From contig DUNJ01000049.1 in assembly GCA_012839395.1 (NCBI GenBank), positions 1 to 14,470 of the forward strand: a stretch of 14,470 bases of DNA. Reading direction: 5' to 3'. Source of the DNA: Tepidimicrobium sp. (GTDB lineage: Bacteria > Bacillota > Clostridia > Tissierellales > Tepidimicrobiaceae). The first letter of the stretch is position 1. Every line of letters starts with the position of its first letter. A model generated the notes under the pieces. The model was not told where the DNA came from, made no database searches, and saw nothing but the letters and a program-made list of their open reading frames with translations. The translations under genes and the position numbers were made by a program. This document shows positions 13,810-14,470 of the stretch, in pieces.

Positions 13810-13834
13810 CAATCATAAAAAAATATTGTAAAAT
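13806..13834 (+). promoter_or_regulatory. Strong sigma-A type promoter of the tRNA-Arg/tadA/tRNA-Ser unit
   Basis: A perfect TTGACA (13806-13811), a 17-base spacer rich in A and the -10 TAAAAT (13829-13834, 5 of 6). The TGA stop of the carboxypeptidase gene (13807-13809) lies inside the -35 box. The tRNA begins 24 bases after the -10, which fits a short 5' leader. Confidence 0.88.
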
Positions 13835-13857
13835 GTATAGGTACGAAAGCTTGTTAT

Positions 13858-13934
13858 GCACCCGTAGCTCAGTTGGATAGAGCAACGCCCTCCTAAGGCG
13901 TGTGCCAGGGGTTCGACTCCTCTCGGGTGCACCA
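13858..13934 (+). tRNA. tRNA-Arg (anticodon CCT)
   Basis: A complete 77-base cloverleaf with encoded CCA. The acceptor stem GCACCCG (13858-13864) pairs with CGGGTGC (13924-13930), followed by discriminator A and CCA (13932-13934). The D-arm has TAGCTCAGTTGGATAGAGCA. Anticodon stem ACGCC/GGCGT encloses the loop CTCCTAA, giving anticodon CCT at 13892-13894, which reads AGG. The T-arm is AGGGG-TTCGACT-CCTCT. AGG is used often for arginine in this window's genes, so this isoacceptor is likely important. tadA begins 23 bases downstream. Confidence 0.96.
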
Positions 13935-13957
13935 TTATTTTATCTGGTGGTTTATCT

Positions 13958-14407
13958 ATGGATGAGTTCTATATGAGATTAGCCCTAGAAGAGGCATATA
14001 AGGCAGCTAGCACCTATGAGGTACCTATAGGTGCTGTTATTGTTCATGAGAGTGGGATAATAGGGCGAGGCCATAATATGAGGGAAACACTTAAGGATCC
14101 ATTGGCACATGCGGAGATGATTGCTATAAGGGAAGCCAGCAAACACCTAGAAGGGTGGAGACTTATAGGTTGCACTATGTACGCTACCCTAGAGCCTTGC
14201 AGTATGTGTGCAGGCGCCATAGTAAACTCTAGAATAGACAGATTAGTCATAGGTGCAAGAGATCCTAAAATGGGCTGTTGTGGTTCTATTATCAATATAG
14301 TGAATAATCCTCATTTTAATCATAGGGTGGATACAACCTTTGGGGTATTAGAACAAGAGTGCAGTTCTGTTATAAAGCAATTTTTTAAGGACTTGAGGAA
14401 TAAATAG
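13958..14407 (+). CDS. tadA: tRNA-specific adenosine deaminase TadA
   Basis: A 149-residue enzyme of the usual length that converts A34 to inosine in tRNA-Arg(ACG), letting it read CGU, CGC and CGA. The zinc deaminase signature is complete: HAE at 51-53 (His51 ligand, Glu53 proton shuttle) and PCSMC at 80-84 (Cys81, Cys84 ligands). The start MDEFYMRLALEEAYKA, the stretch VPIGAVIV and the RIDRLVIGARDPKMG segment are typical of TadA rather than of cytidine or guanine deaminases. GGTGG at 13946-13950 lies seven bases before the ATG. It sits between tRNA-Arg(CCT) and tRNA-Ser(CGA), with only one base between its stop and the tRNA-Ser, so all three are very likely on one transcript. Confidence 0.96.
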   Translation: MDEFYMRLALEEAYKAASTYEVPIGAVIVHESGIIGRGHNMRETLKDPLAHAEMIAIREASKHLEGWRLIGCTMYATLEPCSMCAGAIVNSRIDRLVIGARDPKMGCCGSIINIVNNPHFNHRVDTTFGVLEQECSSVIKQFFKDLRNK

Positions 14408-14408
14408 T

Positions 14409-14470
14409 GGAGAGATGTCCGAGAGGTTGAAGGTGGTGGTCTCGAAAACCACTGCACAGCTATGCTGTGC
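14409..14470 (+). tRNA. tRNA-Ser (anticodon CGA), 3' end outside the window
   Basis: The first 62 bases of a type II tRNA. It begins GGAGAGATGTCCGAGAGGTT, the standard bacterial tRNA-Ser start. The anticodon stem GTGGT/ACCAC (14436-14440 with 14448-14452) holds the loop CTCGAAA with anticodon CGA at 14443-14445, which reads TCG. A long variable arm follows: GCACAGC (14454-14460), loop TAT, GCTGTGC (14464-14470), a perfect 7-bp stem as expected for serine tRNAs. The T-arm and acceptor 3' strand lie beyond the window. Confidence 0.94.

Noticed and set aside
1..14470. CRISPR array, prophage, insertion sequence, toxin-antitoxin or defence island
   Set aside because: No regularly spaced repeats, transposase, integrase or defence-type domain is visible; almost all sequence is occupied by housekeeping genes with uniform base composition.

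Overview
The window is low-GC and reads like a chromosomal core region of an anaerobic Firmicute (Clostridia or Tissierellia type). The reasons are the heavy use of ATA, AGA and AGG codons, strong AGGAGG ribosome binding sites, TTG and GTG starts, a T-box in front of serS, and the gene order rpsR / MazG-like / yybS / gdpP / rplI / dnaB. Nearly everything lies on the + strand; the one exception I can support is a 37-codon gene on the - strand. I found no phage, insertion sequence, CRISPR array, toxin-antitoxin or defence locus.

Layout. (1) 1-98: the last 23 codons of rpsR and its terminator. (2) 99-7994: a strong promoter, then eight tightly packed genes: MazG-like protein, YybS-type membrane protein, the c-di-AMP phosphodiesterase gdpP, ribosomal protein L9, the replicative helicase dnaB, a GNAT acetyltransferase, a DnaD-family protein and a DnaC/DnaI-type helicase loader. 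Gaps are small and two junctions overlap (ATGA), so this is probably one operon joining cyclic-di-AMP turnover, translation and replication restart or initiation. (3) 7995-9151: a separate gene for an orphan PTS EIIC-like membrane protein with its own probable promoter. (4) 9167-10763: promoter, serine T-box leader, serS, then a 45-nt near-perfect palindrome. (5) 10836-12326: a lipoprotein M1-type zinc peptidase, ending at a long hairpin that probably serves as a two-way terminator. (6) 12378-12491, - strand: a very small hydrophobic protein gene with a perfect ribosome binding site. (7) 12622-13809: an exported D-Ala-D-Ala carboxypeptidase. (8) 13806-14470: a strong promoter, then tRNA-Arg(CCT), tadA and tRNA-Ser(CGA) in very close succession; the tRNA-Ser is cut by the window end.

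Functional links. DnaB, the DnaD-like protein and the DnaC-like loader make a helicase-loading set. GdpP is the c-di-AMP hydrolase. serS is controlled by uncharged serine tRNA through the T-box: specifier TCC, with a TGGC bulge that matches the G73 discriminator of tRNA-Ser. tadA is embedded between two tRNA genes, so maturation of the flanking tRNAs would also cut its mRNA.

Most of the window is ordinary housekeeping DNA. I did not find a clearly new system. The parts most worth a second look are the unlisted small - strand gene, the two large palindromes, the tRNA-tadA-tRNA transcript and the orphan EIIC.
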